Assembly (NCBI GenBank): GCA_002937555.1 | Contig: PTKB01000063.1 | Location: forward strand, 1-10,991 | Origin: Alphaproteobacteria bacterium MarineAlpha10_Bin2 | Lineage (GTDB): Bacteria; Pseudomonadota; Alphaproteobacteria; UBA828 | Reading direction: 5' to 3' | DNA length: 10,991 bases | Shown here: positions 1 to 6,999 of the stretch, in pieces | Position numbering within the stretch: position 1 is the stretch's first letter | How the letters are laid out: every line of letters begins with the position of its first letter | The notes under the pieces: generated by a model | What the model was told of the DNA's origin: nothing | Database searches by the model: none | What the model saw: the letters and a program-made list of their open reading frames with translations, nothing else | Program-made: the position numbers and the translations under genes

Positions 1-601
1 GCCGGCGGCCGGCCAGTTCCACCATCAGGCTGTAATGGCCGGCCGTGTGGCCGGGCGTCTCGAACAGCCACATGCCCTTGGCGATTTCCTGGTCGCCGCC
101 GAGGGTCTCAAATTTCGGCGTATAGATATCGAGCGCCGGCTCAGCTGGCGCATCCATGCCGCGTTTGTCTCTAATCTCCGGTGAAAAATTCATGTCGGAG
201 TAGCCCAGCATTTCGAACGGCTGCGGGCTTTCGCAGGCCTCCAATTCCTTGGCGTGGCACAGCGTGCAGGCTTCGGTCAGATGAATATTGCCGCCGCAAT
301 GATCGAAGTGATAATGCGAGTTGATGACATAGTTGATGTCGCCGGGCTTGAGGCCGACCGCCGCCAACTGCCCGGGAATGGTCTGCGCCTCGGTTTGCTC
401 CGGTTTCTCGAACGGCAACACACGCTCGACATGGGCGTGGTCGTATCCGGTATCGAAAATATAGAGGCCGTCGGGATGATCGATGAGGACCGCGTAGCAG
501 GGAAAACGCAGCTCGCCGCCGGGCCCGCGGTTCCAAAACGCGTGATAGCCGTCGATCACCAGCGTCCCGCCGTCAAGCAGGTAAACCTTGTTTGCGCTCA
601 T
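1..601 (-). CDS. 4-pyridoxolactonase-like lactonase, metallo-beta-lactamase fold (3' end outside window)
   Basis: The reading frame is open from the ATG at 601 to the window edge, giving 200 residues with the C-terminus missing. The zinc motif H96-Y-H98-F-D100-H101 is followed by CGGN, and TPGH supplies the next metal ligand, H185. This is the dinuclear-zinc arrangement of AHL lactonases (AiiA, AttM/BlcC) and 4-pyridoxolactonase. The N-terminal pattern (VYLLDGG, WNRGPGGE, FDTGYD, VLPFEKP, QTIPG) matches what I recall of M. loti 4-pyridoxolactonase, about 268 aa, including the numbering of the metal ligands. That enzyme hydrolyses 4-pyridoxolactone to 4-pyridoxate in vitamin B6 degradation. 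There is no signal peptide, so it is probably cytoplasmic. A GGGAG (609-613) lies 7 nt before the ATG. The gene starts 35 bp after the second permease, so co-transcription with the importer is likely. The later metal ligands lie beyond the edge. An AHL or other lactonase remains possible. Confidence 0.85.
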   Translation of the reverse strand, partial: MSANKVYLLDGGTLVIDGYHAFWNRGPGGELRFPCYAVLIDHPDGLYIFDTGYDHAHVERVLPFEKPEQTEAQTIPGQLAAVGLKPGDINYVINSHYHFDHCGGNIHLTEACTLCHAKELEACESPQPFEMLGYSDMNFSPEIRDKRGMDAPAEPALDIYTPKFETLGGDQEIAKGMWLFETPGHTAGHYSLMVELAGRR

Positions 602-636
602 TGCTTAACTCCCGCTCCTCATTCCAGTCACCTTCG

Positions 637-1572
637 TCAACGTTCCCCCCGATGATAAGGAAGTGCAAGGGACGGCGGCAAATAGCTGTGCCGCGCAAAC
701 AGCACCAGCACCACGATCACCATCGCGAACGGCAACATCTGGACGACATCGGTCGGAATATTCAACCCGGCCACTTGCAATGCCGTGGTCAGCGCCAGAC
801 TGGCGCCGAACAGTGCCGCACCGAGCAAAACCCAATAGGGGTTGCCGCGCGCCAGCATGGCGAGAACGATGCCGATAAACCCAGCGCCATGGATCATGAA
901 CGGCACGAAAATTCCGGCGCCGACATTAGCCATAAACGCGCCGCCGATGCCGGCGAGCATGCCGGTCGTCAGCACCGCGCCGGCGCGCGTCAGTTTGACG
1001 TCGACACCGGCGGCATCGAGTGCTGCCGGATTGTCGCCGGCTGCCTGCAGGTTGAGCCCGATATGGGTGCGCCGGAACAGCCAGGCGACGAAGACCACCA
1101 GCAGGATCGAAAGATAGACCAGGGGGTGGCGCTCGAAAAAGGCCGGGCCGATCACCGGTATGTCGTTCAGCCCGGGAATATCCAGGCTCGGCGCTTCGGA
1201 GAGGCGCGGATAGCTGCGGCTGAACTGAAAATGATGGAGTAGCGCCGTCAGCCCCTCGGCGCCGATGGTGAGCGCGATGCCGATGACGATTTGGTTCATG
1301 CTGAGTATCACGCAGAACAGCACCATCAGCGAAGCGACAACCATGCCGGAGATGCCGCCGGCGAGGAATCCGAGCCAGAACGAGCCGGTATAATAGGCCG
1401 CGACGAAGCCGCCATAGGCGCCGATCAGCATCATGCCCTCGATGCCGATATTGAGCACTCCGGATTTTTCCGAAATCTGTTCGCCAAGGCCGGCGAGAAG
1501 TAGCGGAATTCCGACGGTCACAGCGCCGAACAACAGCGATGCGACAAACGTCTCTGTGAACAGCCCGCCCAT
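637..1572 (-). CDS. BMP-type ABC importer permease 2 (COG1079-like)
   Basis: This 311-aa inner-membrane permease has about eight or nine hydrophobic segments (roughly residues 8-29, 45-62, 64-90, 94-112, 150-166, 198-218, 228-241, 246-265, 277-293). The family-typical stretch GVLNIGIEGMMLIGAY (38-53) and the cytoplasmic loop GDNPAALDAAGV (179-190) place it with the NupQ/YufQ-like half of nucleoside-type BMP transporters. It should form the membrane channel with the permease encoded just upstream. Its ATG lies 3 bp after that gene's TGA, and an AAGG sits about 9 nt ahead, so translation is probably coupled. The C-terminus is short and charged (HRGER). The family assignment is secure. The substrate cannot be read from a permease sequence. 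Confidence 0.93.
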   Translation of the reverse strand: MGGLFTETFVASLLFGAVTVGIPLLLAGLGEQISEKSGVLNIGIEGMMLIGAYGGFVAAYYTGSFWLGFLAGGISGMVVASLMVLFCVILSMNQIVIGIALTIGAEGLTALLHHFQFSRSYPRLSEAPSLDIPGLNDIPVIGPAFFERHPLVYLSILLVVFVAWLFRRTHIGLNLQAAGDNPAALDAAGVDVKLTRAGAVLTTGMLAGIGGAFMANVGAGIFVPFMIHGAGFIGIVLAMLARGNPYWVLLGAALFGASLALTTALQVAGLNIPTDVVQMLPFAMVIVVLVLFARHSYLPPSLALPYHRGER

Positions 1573-1575
1573 CGC

Positions 1576-2619
1576 TCAGGCCTTCTTGCGCTGGCGCGAG
1601 ATATGGTCGAGATACTCGACCAGGGCCAGGAAAATGAGCAGCAGAGCGACCAGAACCAGCACATAAAAATTCGGCACGCCCAAACGCCGCGACGCACTCT
1701 CGCCGCCGATCATCAGGATGGCGAAAAAGAGGGTAAATCCGATCACCGCGATGCCGTTGAAACGGGCGAGAAATACCAATGGCACCACCAGCAAGCCATA
1801 GGCCGGATTCCAGTCTGCCCGCATGGTTCCCCACACGCCGAGGATCTCCACCGCGCCGCCGAGACCGGCGAGGCCGGCGCTGAGGGCAAAGGTTGCATAG
1901 GTCAATCGCCCGACACTCATCCCGGCATGTTTGGCGGCGCGCGGATTAGCACCGACAATTTGCAAGCGGAGCCCGAACGCCGTTCGCGTCATGACGAAAT
2001 GGACGGCGAATACGGCAAGCAGCGCGATAATGATGCCGCTATGGATGGTGGTGTCGAATAGCCGCCCCAAGCGGTCCGCCACCGGCAGCGTCATAGTCTG
2101 CGGCACGCTGTTATCGGGATCGTCGAACGGCAGCTTGACCAGCACATTGGCGAAACTGATGCCGAGAAACGTCATCATCAGGGTGGTGACGATTTCGTTC
2201 AGCCCGTACTGGGCTTTCAAAAACGCCGGAACCAGCGACCACGCCATCGCCACCAATATGGAGACCGCGCAGCAAATGACGATGGTGAGCCATGACGGCA
2301 GCGACGTGATGAGAAGCGGCGCCAATGCGGCGGCAGCGACGGCGGCCAGCAGGAACTGCCCATCGACGCCAAGGTTCCAGATGCCGGCCCGGAAGGCGAC
2401 GATCAAGCCGGACGCGATCAACAGCAAGGGCGCCGAGCGGATGACGGTCTGTTGAAATCCGCTCCAACTGAAAAGACCGCGCTGCAGAACATAATCGTAA
2501 TAGGCCAGCGGGTCTTTGCCGAGCGCAAGAAGGATCAGGCCGCCGACAACAAGCGCCAGGACGATCGGCACAAGCACGCGGGAGACCGAGGAAACAACTT
2601 CGCCGGGCCGCGCGGTCAT
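1576..2619 (-). CDS. BMP-type ABC importer permease 1 (COG4603-like)
   Basis: This 347-aa polytopic inner-membrane protein opens with one membrane segment (about 14-33). After a periplasmic stretch it continues with the family-typical FRAGIWNLGVDGQFLLAA (76-93) and AQYGLNEIVTTLMM (136-149), then the loop GANPRAAKHAGMS (223-235). These resemble NupP/YufP-type permeases. The frame stays open upstream to 2727, but I chose the ATG at 2619. It overlaps the ATPase stop codon in an ATGA arrangement (the ATPase TGA is at 2616-2618), and the 36 upstream codons encode arginine-rich, non-membrane sequence that is the ATPase gene read in another frame. The protein pairs with the second permease immediately downstream, and both are served by the double ATPase upstream. 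Confidence 0.93.
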   Translation of the reverse strand: MTARPGEVVSSVSRVLVPIVLALVVGGLILLALGKDPLAYYDYVLQRGLFSWSGFQQTVIRSAPLLLIASGLIVAFRAGIWNLGVDGQFLLAAVAAAALAPLLITSLPSWLTIVICCAVSILVAMAWSLVPAFLKAQYGLNEIVTTLMMTFLGISFANVLVKLPFDDPDNSVPQTMTLPVADRLGRLFDTTIHSGIIIALLAVFAVHFVMTRTAFGLRLQIVGANPRAAKHAGMSVGRLTYATFALSAGLAGLGGAVEILGVWGTMRADWNPAYGLLVVPLVFLARFNGIAVIGFTLFFAILMIGGESASRRLGVPNFYVLVLVALLLIFLALVEYLDHISRQRKKA

Positions 2620-4205
2620 GCCGCCTTTGCCCCCGTCATCAGACGCCCGATTTGCGCCTCGGCGTTGGCCTGGTTGTCGACGATGCCGGCCATTTCGCCG
2701 CCGAACATCACGCCGATGCGGTCGCACAGTTCAATCAGTTCGTCCAACTCCGTCGAGATGACGATGGTGGCAATGCCCTGCTCCGCCGCCTTGATGATAC
2801 GTTCCCGCGCCAGGCGGGTGTTCTGCAGGTCGAGCCCGTAGGTCGGTTTGTTGAAGATCACCACCGAAGAATCGGCGGATATTTCGCGCGCCAGCAGGAC
2901 CTTTTGGATGTTGCCGCCTGAGAGCCGCCCGAGCAGGGTATGCTCCGACGGCGTGCGGATATCGTGGGTTTCGATGACCTGCCGGGCGTGGCTAAAAATG
3001 CGCCGCCACAAGGTCACGCCGTCGCGCCAAAAAGGCGGCGCGCCGATTTCCTTGAGCACCAAGTTGGTCGCCACCGAATGGCCGGCCACGGTTCCCTCGC
3101 CGAGCCGCTCATCGGTGATGTAGCGCACACCGAGGCGCCGGCGGGCGGGAACGCCGCTATGGGCGGCCACCGTACCGTTCACTTCGATGGCGCCGGATAG
3201 GGCCGGCCGCTGCCCGGCCAGCACTTCGGCCAGATGCTTCTGGCCGTTGCCGTCAACACCGGCAATGCCGAACACTTCCCCGGGCTTTACCGAGAAACTG
3301 ATATCGGCGAGCGCGCATTCTCCGGGCTCGGCGCGGGTCACGACATGGTTGAGCGTGATTGCGTCTTTGCCTGAGCGGTCAAAATCGGCGCGCGCGCGCC
3401 TGCCATGGCCTTCACGCACCATTGTTTCGGCATCTGCGCCTGCCACCTCACCGGCGGCGCGGAACATCAGGCGGATGATTTCGTTCGTCGCTTCTTCTTC
3501 GCCCAGGGCCTGCAAGCGTTCCGGTGGGATGTCGCCGGCGAGCTGCCCCTGGCGCAACACCGATATGCGGTCGCCGAACGCATATGCCTCGCGCAGCTTG
3601 TGGGTGACAAAGATGATGGCGACGCCCTGGCCGCTGAGCCGTCGCATGACGGCGCCCAATTCCTCGACGCCCTGCGGCGTGAGCATCGATGTCGGCTCGT
3701 CCAGGACCAGCACATTGCCGCCATGCCACAGCGCGCGGATGATCTCGACTTGCTGTTGCTGGCCGAGCGACAAGCGGCCGATCGGCACGTCGGGATCGAT
3801 TTCGACACCGAGCAGTTCGGATATCTCATGAAAGCGGCCAAGCGCCGACTTGCGGTCATGCTTTTGCCACCAGGCGCCGCCGAGCATGAGATTTTCGATC
3901 ACCGTCAGGCTGTTCACCAACAGCACATGCTGAAACACGGTGCCGATCCGAAGCCGCAGACTCTCGCGCGGCGAAGTGATGCGCACCCGCTTGCCGGCAA
4001 TTTCGATATGCCCGTCATCGGGCTGCTGCATGCCGGCGAGGATGCCGATCAGAGTGGATTTTCCGGCGCCGTTTTCGCCGAGCAAGGCATGCACCTCGCC
4101 GCCATGGAAGGCCAGCGAGATGTCGTCATTGGCCAACACGCCAGGATAGCGCTTGGTAATTCCGTGCAGAGATACCTGAGGCGCCTGGCCAGCCGCCGGG
4201 TTCAC
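2616..4205 (-). CDS. BMP-type ABC importer ATP-binding protein, two nucleotide-binding domains (COG3845-like)
   Basis: With the GTG start at 4205 this is a 529-aa cytoplasmic ATPase that powers the importer. Domain 1 has an intact Walker A (GENGAGKST, about 43-51), Q-loop Q92, signature LSLGQ (about 145), Walker B LVLDEP with D169/E170, and H202. Domain 2 has the family's atypical nucleotide loop (GVDGNGQKHL, about 316-325) and a good LSGGN signature (about 428). Its Walker B reads VVIFNKPT, so D-E is replaced by N452-K453, and it is probably a poor hydrolysis site. Degenerate second sites are common in this family. The frame remains open to an ATG at 4286 and another at 4232. I prefer the GTG because GGGGAG lies 6 nt before it, it starts close to the conserved domain, and the 4286 start would place a strong hairpin inside the coding region. 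Confidence 0.9.
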   Translation of the reverse strand: MNPAAGQAPQVSLHGITKRYPGVLANDDISLAFHGGEVHALLGENGAGKSTLIGILAGMQQPDDGHIEIAGKRVRITSPRESLRLRIGTVFQHVLLVNSLTVIENLMLGGAWWQKHDRKSALGRFHEISELLGVEIDPDVPIGRLSLGQQQQVEIIRALWHGGNVLVLDEPTSMLTPQGVEELGAVMRRLSGQGVAIIFVTHKLREAYAFGDRISVLRQGQLAGDIPPERLQALGEEEATNEIIRLMFRAAGEVAGADAETMVREGHGRRARADFDRSGKDAITLNHVVTRAEPGECALADISFSVKPGEVFGIAGVDGNGQKHLAEVLAGQRPALSGAIEVNGTVAAHSGVPARRRLGVRYITDERLGEGTVAGHSVATNLVLKEIGAPPFWRDGVTLWRRIFSHARQVIETHDIRTPSEHTLLGRLSGGNIQKVLLAREISADSSVVIFNKPTYGLDLQNTRLARERIIKAAEQGIATIVISTELDELIELCDRIGVMFGGEMAGIVDNQANAEAQIGRLMTGAKAA

Positions 4206-4211
4206 CACTCG

Positions 4212-4217
4212 CTCCCC
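4212..4217 (-). promoter_or_regulatory. Ribosome binding site deciding the ATPase start
   Basis: GGGGAG on the minus strand, 6 nt before the GTG at 4205 and 3 nt before a second GTG at 4208. No comparable motif precedes the ATG codons at 4232 or 4286. Confidence 0.6.
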
Positions 4218-4256
4218 GGCAATGCGCTGCATTCTTTCATTCACGCCTGCCCAAGC

Positions 4257-4283
4257 CGGGGCGGCTCTTGAGGAGCCCCCCCG
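4257..4283 (-). repeat. Strong intergenic hairpin after the binding-protein gene
   Basis: This is an inverted repeat of ten base pairs around a 5-nt loop. The arms are CGGGG and GGCTC on one side and GAGCC and CCCCG on the other, with one mismatch between the inner 5-bp stem (4263-4267 with 4273-4277) and the outer 5-bp stem. It starts 16 nt after the binding-protein stop codon. No run of U follows on the transcript, so it is not a typical intrinsic terminator. Its position fits an mRNA-stabilising or partly attenuating element that raises binding protein over membrane components, as known between malE and malF. That role is an inference. Confidence 0.6.
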
Positions 4284-4299
4284 CATCTGTTGGTCTCAG

Positions 4300-5364
4300 T
4301 TATTCCGCGGCAGGCGCCTCGACGGAGGTCATCAGAGCCCGGACGTCCTCAGCGTCATAGACTTCCGCGACCGGCACAGAACCGTCGATGATCTGCTGGC
4401 GAACCTTCATCAGGCTCTCCCAGATATCGTCGGGAATATGCTTGGTCTTGAGCAAGCGCACAGAATCGTCTGCGAGACCGATCTTGTAACCGACCGTACC
4501 GAACTTGCCGGAGTTCAGATCCTCGACCATGGCGCTGTAAACCGGAATCATATCCCACAGAACGGACGACAACAGATGCCCCTTGTCGAGCCCGGTTTTG
4601 TCGCCGATCACGTCGATGAACCAAGCCTTGCCGCCATCGACGGCCTTGGTGGTCTCGACCGCCTGAATCATGCCGAAGCTCGAGCCGTTGCCTTGGCCGA
4701 AGATCACGTCGGCGCCGGCCGAAATCACCGATTCGGTCACGCGCCGGCCACCGGCTGCATCGCCGTAAGCCGCCGGGCCGATCACCGCATAGACGATCTG
4801 GGTGCCCATACCGGTCGCCCGCACACCCATGGCGAAGCCGGCCGATTGCGAGTTCCAGGACGGCGGCTCGCCGGAAACGACGATGCCGACGGTTCCGGTG
4901 CGGCTCATCTTGGCGGCGAGCATGCCGGCGAGATAGGCGCCGTCATGGCCGCTCAGCGTATAGTCGCCGACCAAACCGGCGACCAAACCATCGGGCTTAT
5001 CGACGATCGCCACCGGCACGCCGGTCTCTTGGGCGATTTCCGGTGCCGCCGTGTTGTAGCCGCTGGCATGGGCGATCATCAGGCTGGCGCCTTCATCGGC
5101 CAATTCGCGCAAGGTCGGGCGCACGTCGCCATAGCCGAGCCCTTCGGCCGGCAGAAATTCGAGACCGTATTTTTCGGCCACCGCACGCGCGGCATCGACG
5201 CCTTGTTGGTTCCAGCCATAGTCGGTTCCCTGCTCGGGCACCAAGACGGCGATCTTCTTGACCATATCGCCAGCTTGGGCGCCGACGCTTACGGCAACCA
5301 GGGCTCCAAGCGCCAACCCCGCGATCGCGGCATGGCGTATTGTTTTTCCAAGTAAATCACGCAT
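4300..5364 (-). CDS. BMP-family ABC transporter substrate-binding protein, periplasmic
   Basis: This 354-aa protein begins with a Sec signal peptide: basic residues (K7, R10), a hydrophobic core at about 12-29, and a probable cut after AQA (29-31). There is no lipobox cysteine, so it should be a soluble periplasmic protein, as expected in a Gram-negative, rather than a lipoprotein like BmpA or PnrA. The mature protein starts with KKIAVLVPEQGTDYGWNQQG (36-55), the entry strand and ligand-side loop of the Bmp/PnrA fold. It has later glycine-rich (GQGNGSSFG) and FIDVIGD segments typical of the second lobe. GGGAGG (5375-5380) precedes the ATG by 10 nt. It heads the importer genes. Bmp proteins are best known for nucleosides. 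The neighbouring lactonase and FHMPC-dehydrogenase-like gene suggest a B6-type or related ligand here, which is an inference. Confidence 0.92.
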   Translation of the reverse strand: MRDLLGKTIRHAAIAGLALGALVAVSVGAQAGDMVKKIAVLVPEQGTDYGWNQQGVDAARAVAEKYGLEFLPAEGLGYGDVRPTLRELADEGASLMIAHASGYNTAAPEIAQETGVPVAIVDKPDGLVAGLVGDYTLSGHDGAYLAGMLAAKMSRTGTVGIVVSGEPPSWNSQSAGFAMGVRATGMGTQIVYAVIGPAAYGDAAGGRRVTESVISAGADVIFGQGNGSSFGMIQAVETTKAVDGGKAWFIDVIGDKTGLDKGHLLSSVLWDMIPVYSAMVEDLNSGKFGTVGYKIGLADDSVRLLKTKHIPDDIWESLMKVRQQIIDGSVPVAEVYDAEDVRALMTSVEAPAAE

Positions 5365-5407
5365 CTTTTGATTGCCTCCCTATTGCATTGCTGACCTAAC
5401 CACCCAC

Positions 5408-5434
5408 TCTGTAACGGGCGGCGCGGTGGGTCAA
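5408..5434 (-). promoter_or_regulatory. Weak sigma70-like promoter candidate before the importer genes
   Basis: On the minus strand TTGACC (5429-5434) and TACAGA (5408-5413) resemble -35 and -10 boxes but are only 15 nt apart, shorter than ideal. They lie about 45-70 nt before the binding-protein ATG, in the largest gap of the gene chain. A 6-bp inverted repeat, ACCCAC (5402-5407) with GTGGGT (5426-5431), overlaps them and could be an operator half-site pair or coincidence. Confidence 0.25.
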
Positions 5435-5454
5435 CGACACCACACCCAATCTCT

Positions 5455-6375
5455 CTATCTATTCTCTAGCGCCTTGCGCGTTGCGACAAGTTTTTGCGCG
5501 CGCGCTTGGCGCAGCTCTGCAATCCGTTCCGGCGTATAATCGAAGATCCCGCCGCCGCTCTTGATGCCGAGACGCCCGGCCGCGGTCCGCTCGGTGATCA
5601 GCGGGCTGACATCGCTCCGGGTGCTCAATTCCTTATTCAGATAGCTGCCCACCGCCTGGTAGATATCGAGCCCTGCCATATCGAGAAGCGCCATCGGCCC
5701 GACCACGGCGAGCTTGTAGCCGATACCCCAAGAGACGCATTGATCGAGCGCCTCGGCATCGATCACGCCATCTTCAACCAGATCGACGCATTCGCGCATG
5801 ATGGCGTAGAGAACCCGGTTTTCGACGAATCCCGGCACGTCTTTCTTGACCAGGATCGGCAGCAAATTGATTTGTCGGATCAGCGCGGTCATCCGCTCGA
5901 CCGTTTCAGGCGCGGTGTCCTCGCCGGCGACGACCTCGATGATCGGGATAATGTGCGGCGGATTGGACCAGTGCATGCCGACGACCCGGCCGGGATGAGA
6001 ATTTCCCTCCTGCAGCCGGGTGATCGGGATGCCGGAGGTGTCGCTCGCCAGCACGCAGTCCGGCGATACGAGCCCGTCAAGCTGTCCGAGGAGATCGAGC
6101 TTAAGCTCAAGGTCTTCGGGCACCGTTTCCACCACCAGGTCGGCGCCGGCGACACAGTCTTCGAGGCTGTCGCTCATGCGGATCTGCTCAGGTCCGCCAT
6201 TGTCCGGCATACCGAGCGCCTCTAACACGCCAAACGCGCCGGTTATGAGGGCGCCGCTGTTGGCCACCGCCTCGGCGCTGGTGTCGTAACCGCTGACGGT
6301 CATTCCGCCGCGCGCCAGGGTGGCCGCGATGCCGGGGCCCATGGTGCCCATGCCGATTACCGCTACATGTTTCAT
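5455..6375 (-). CDS. FHMPC 5-dehydrogenase-like NAD-dependent oxidoreductase (3-hydroxyacyl-CoA dehydrogenase fold)
   Basis: This 306-aa cytoplasmic protein has an N-terminal Rossmann fold with GMGTMG (8-13), and D31 after the second strand predicts NAD over NADP. The centre carries ASDTSGIPIT (110-119), GMHWSNPPHIIP (133-144) with catalytic His135, and partner Glu147. The C-terminal helical domain includes KDVPGFVENRVLYA (178-191), VSWGIGYK and GPMALLDMAGLDIY. In these motifs it closely follows what I recall of M. loti 5-formyl-3-hydroxy-2-methylpyridine-4-carboxylate 5-dehydrogenase (FHMPCDH). That enzyme oxidises an aldehyde to the dicarboxylate in vitamin B6 breakdown. Ordinary beta-oxidation enzymes have HFFNP-like sequence instead of HWSNPPHIIP. 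It starts 15 bp after the GST stop. Automated annotation would call it 3-hydroxyacyl-CoA dehydrogenase. The fold is certain; the exact substrate is inferred. Confidence 0.9.
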   Translation of the reverse strand: MKHVAVIGMGTMGPGIAATLARGGMTVSGYDTSAEAVANSGALITGAFGVLEALGMPDNGGPEQIRMSDSLEDCVAGADLVVETVPEDLELKLDLLGQLDGLVSPDCVLASDTSGIPITRLQEGNSHPGRVVGMHWSNPPHIIPIIEVVAGEDTAPETVERMTALIRQINLLPILVKKDVPGFVENRVLYAIMRECVDLVEDGVIDAEALDQCVSWGIGYKLAVVGPMALLDMAGLDIYQAVGSYLNKELSTRSDVSPLITERTAAGRLGIKSGGGIFDYTPERIAELRQARAQKLVATRKALENR

Positions 6376-6390
6376 TTTATTATTCCGTTT

Positions 6391-6987
6391 TCAGCTGACC
6401 ACTTTTTCAAACGCCGGGCGATTGCCGAGGCCGGATTGCCAGCGTCGCAGATCGGGGAAGGCCGGTAGCTCAACGGGAAAATTTAAGCAGCGCTGAACGA
6501 TCGGCCCGAGCGCGAATTCGCCGAGCGTCATCGCATCGCCGGCGAGCCACTCTCGCCCGCTAAGATGGCTATCGACGATTGCCAACTGCGCCGCCAGCGC
6601 ATCGCAGAGGGTTTGGATATCGCCGCGCTCTTCTTCCGATTTTTTGGAAGCGCGAAAGACATCCAGATAAGGGCCGTTGAGCGACGCCAATTGCCAATCC
6701 ATCCACAGTTCAACTTGGGCGCGGAGCCCCGGATCGGCGGGCAGGAAGGCGCTGCCTTCGCGGGCTGCGAGATAGCGAAGTATGGAATTCGATTCCCACA
6801 CCACGGTATCGCCATCCACCAACGTCGGCACCTTGCCGGTCGGGTTGAGGCTCAAATAGGCCGCATCCGCGGTGTTTTCGAACTGGCGGCCATAATCCTC
6901 GCGGCTATATTCCAAGCCCATTTCTTCCAACAGCCAGAGAACTTTTTGCACATTCCCCGACGTCGCTCTCCCCAACAGTCTCAACAT
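6391..6987 (-). CDS. Glutathione S-transferase family protein
   Basis: This 198-aa protein is the usual length for a bacterial cytosolic GST. The thioredoxin-like N-terminal domain has a probable active-site Ser10 in ATSGNVQKV, the cis-proline motif NPTGKVPTL with Pro54, and the glutathione gamma-glutamyl contact WESNSILRYLA (E65, S66). The C-terminal helical domain (about 90-198) includes WLAGDAMTLGEFALGP, where the usual Asp of the N-capping box is Glu. It lacks the SSxSxRVRIAL motif of zeta-class maleylpyruvate isomerases, so I do not call it one. It may still catalyse a glutathione-dependent isomerisation or conjugation of a ring-cleavage product, given the dioxygenase upstream. It begins 12 bp after the LVIVD gene. 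Confidence 0.92.
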   Translation of the reverse strand: MLRLLGRATSGNVQKVLWLLEEMGLEYSREDYGRQFENTADAAYLSLNPTGKVPTLVDGDTVVWESNSILRYLAAREGSAFLPADPGLRAQVELWMDWQLASLNGPYLDVFRASKKSEEERGDIQTLCDALAAQLAIVDSHLSGREWLAGDAMTLGEFALGPIVQRCLNFPVELPAFPDLRRWQSGLGNRPAFEKVVS

Positions 6988-6999
6988 CCGTCCCGCCCT

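Noticed and set aside
2620..2727. N-terminal extension of permease 1 to an ATG at 2727.
   Set aside because: The extra 36 residues are arginine-rich and are the ATPase C-terminus in another frame. The ATG at 2619 gives a classic ATGA overlap.
4257..4283. Rho-independent terminator between the binding-protein and ATPase genes.
   Set aside because: The stem is strong but no T-run follows in the direction of transcription, and the importer genes continue directly.
4222..5355. Plus-strand frame of 377 codons opposite the binding-protein gene.
   Set aside because: It mirrors the binding-protein gene, which has a signal peptide, family motifs and a strong ribosome site. The plus-strand translation has none.
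5455..6375. Role as an ordinary beta-oxidation 3-hydroxyacyl-CoA dehydrogenase.
   Set aside because: The HWSNPPHIIP active-site region and the B6-type neighbour fit FHMPC dehydrogenase better. The fold is shared, so this is a matter of substrate and not fully excluded.
6391..6987. Maleylpyruvate isomerase (zeta-class GST) completing a gentisate pathway.
   Set aside because: The zeta signature is missing and no fumarylpyruvate hydrolase is present in the window.
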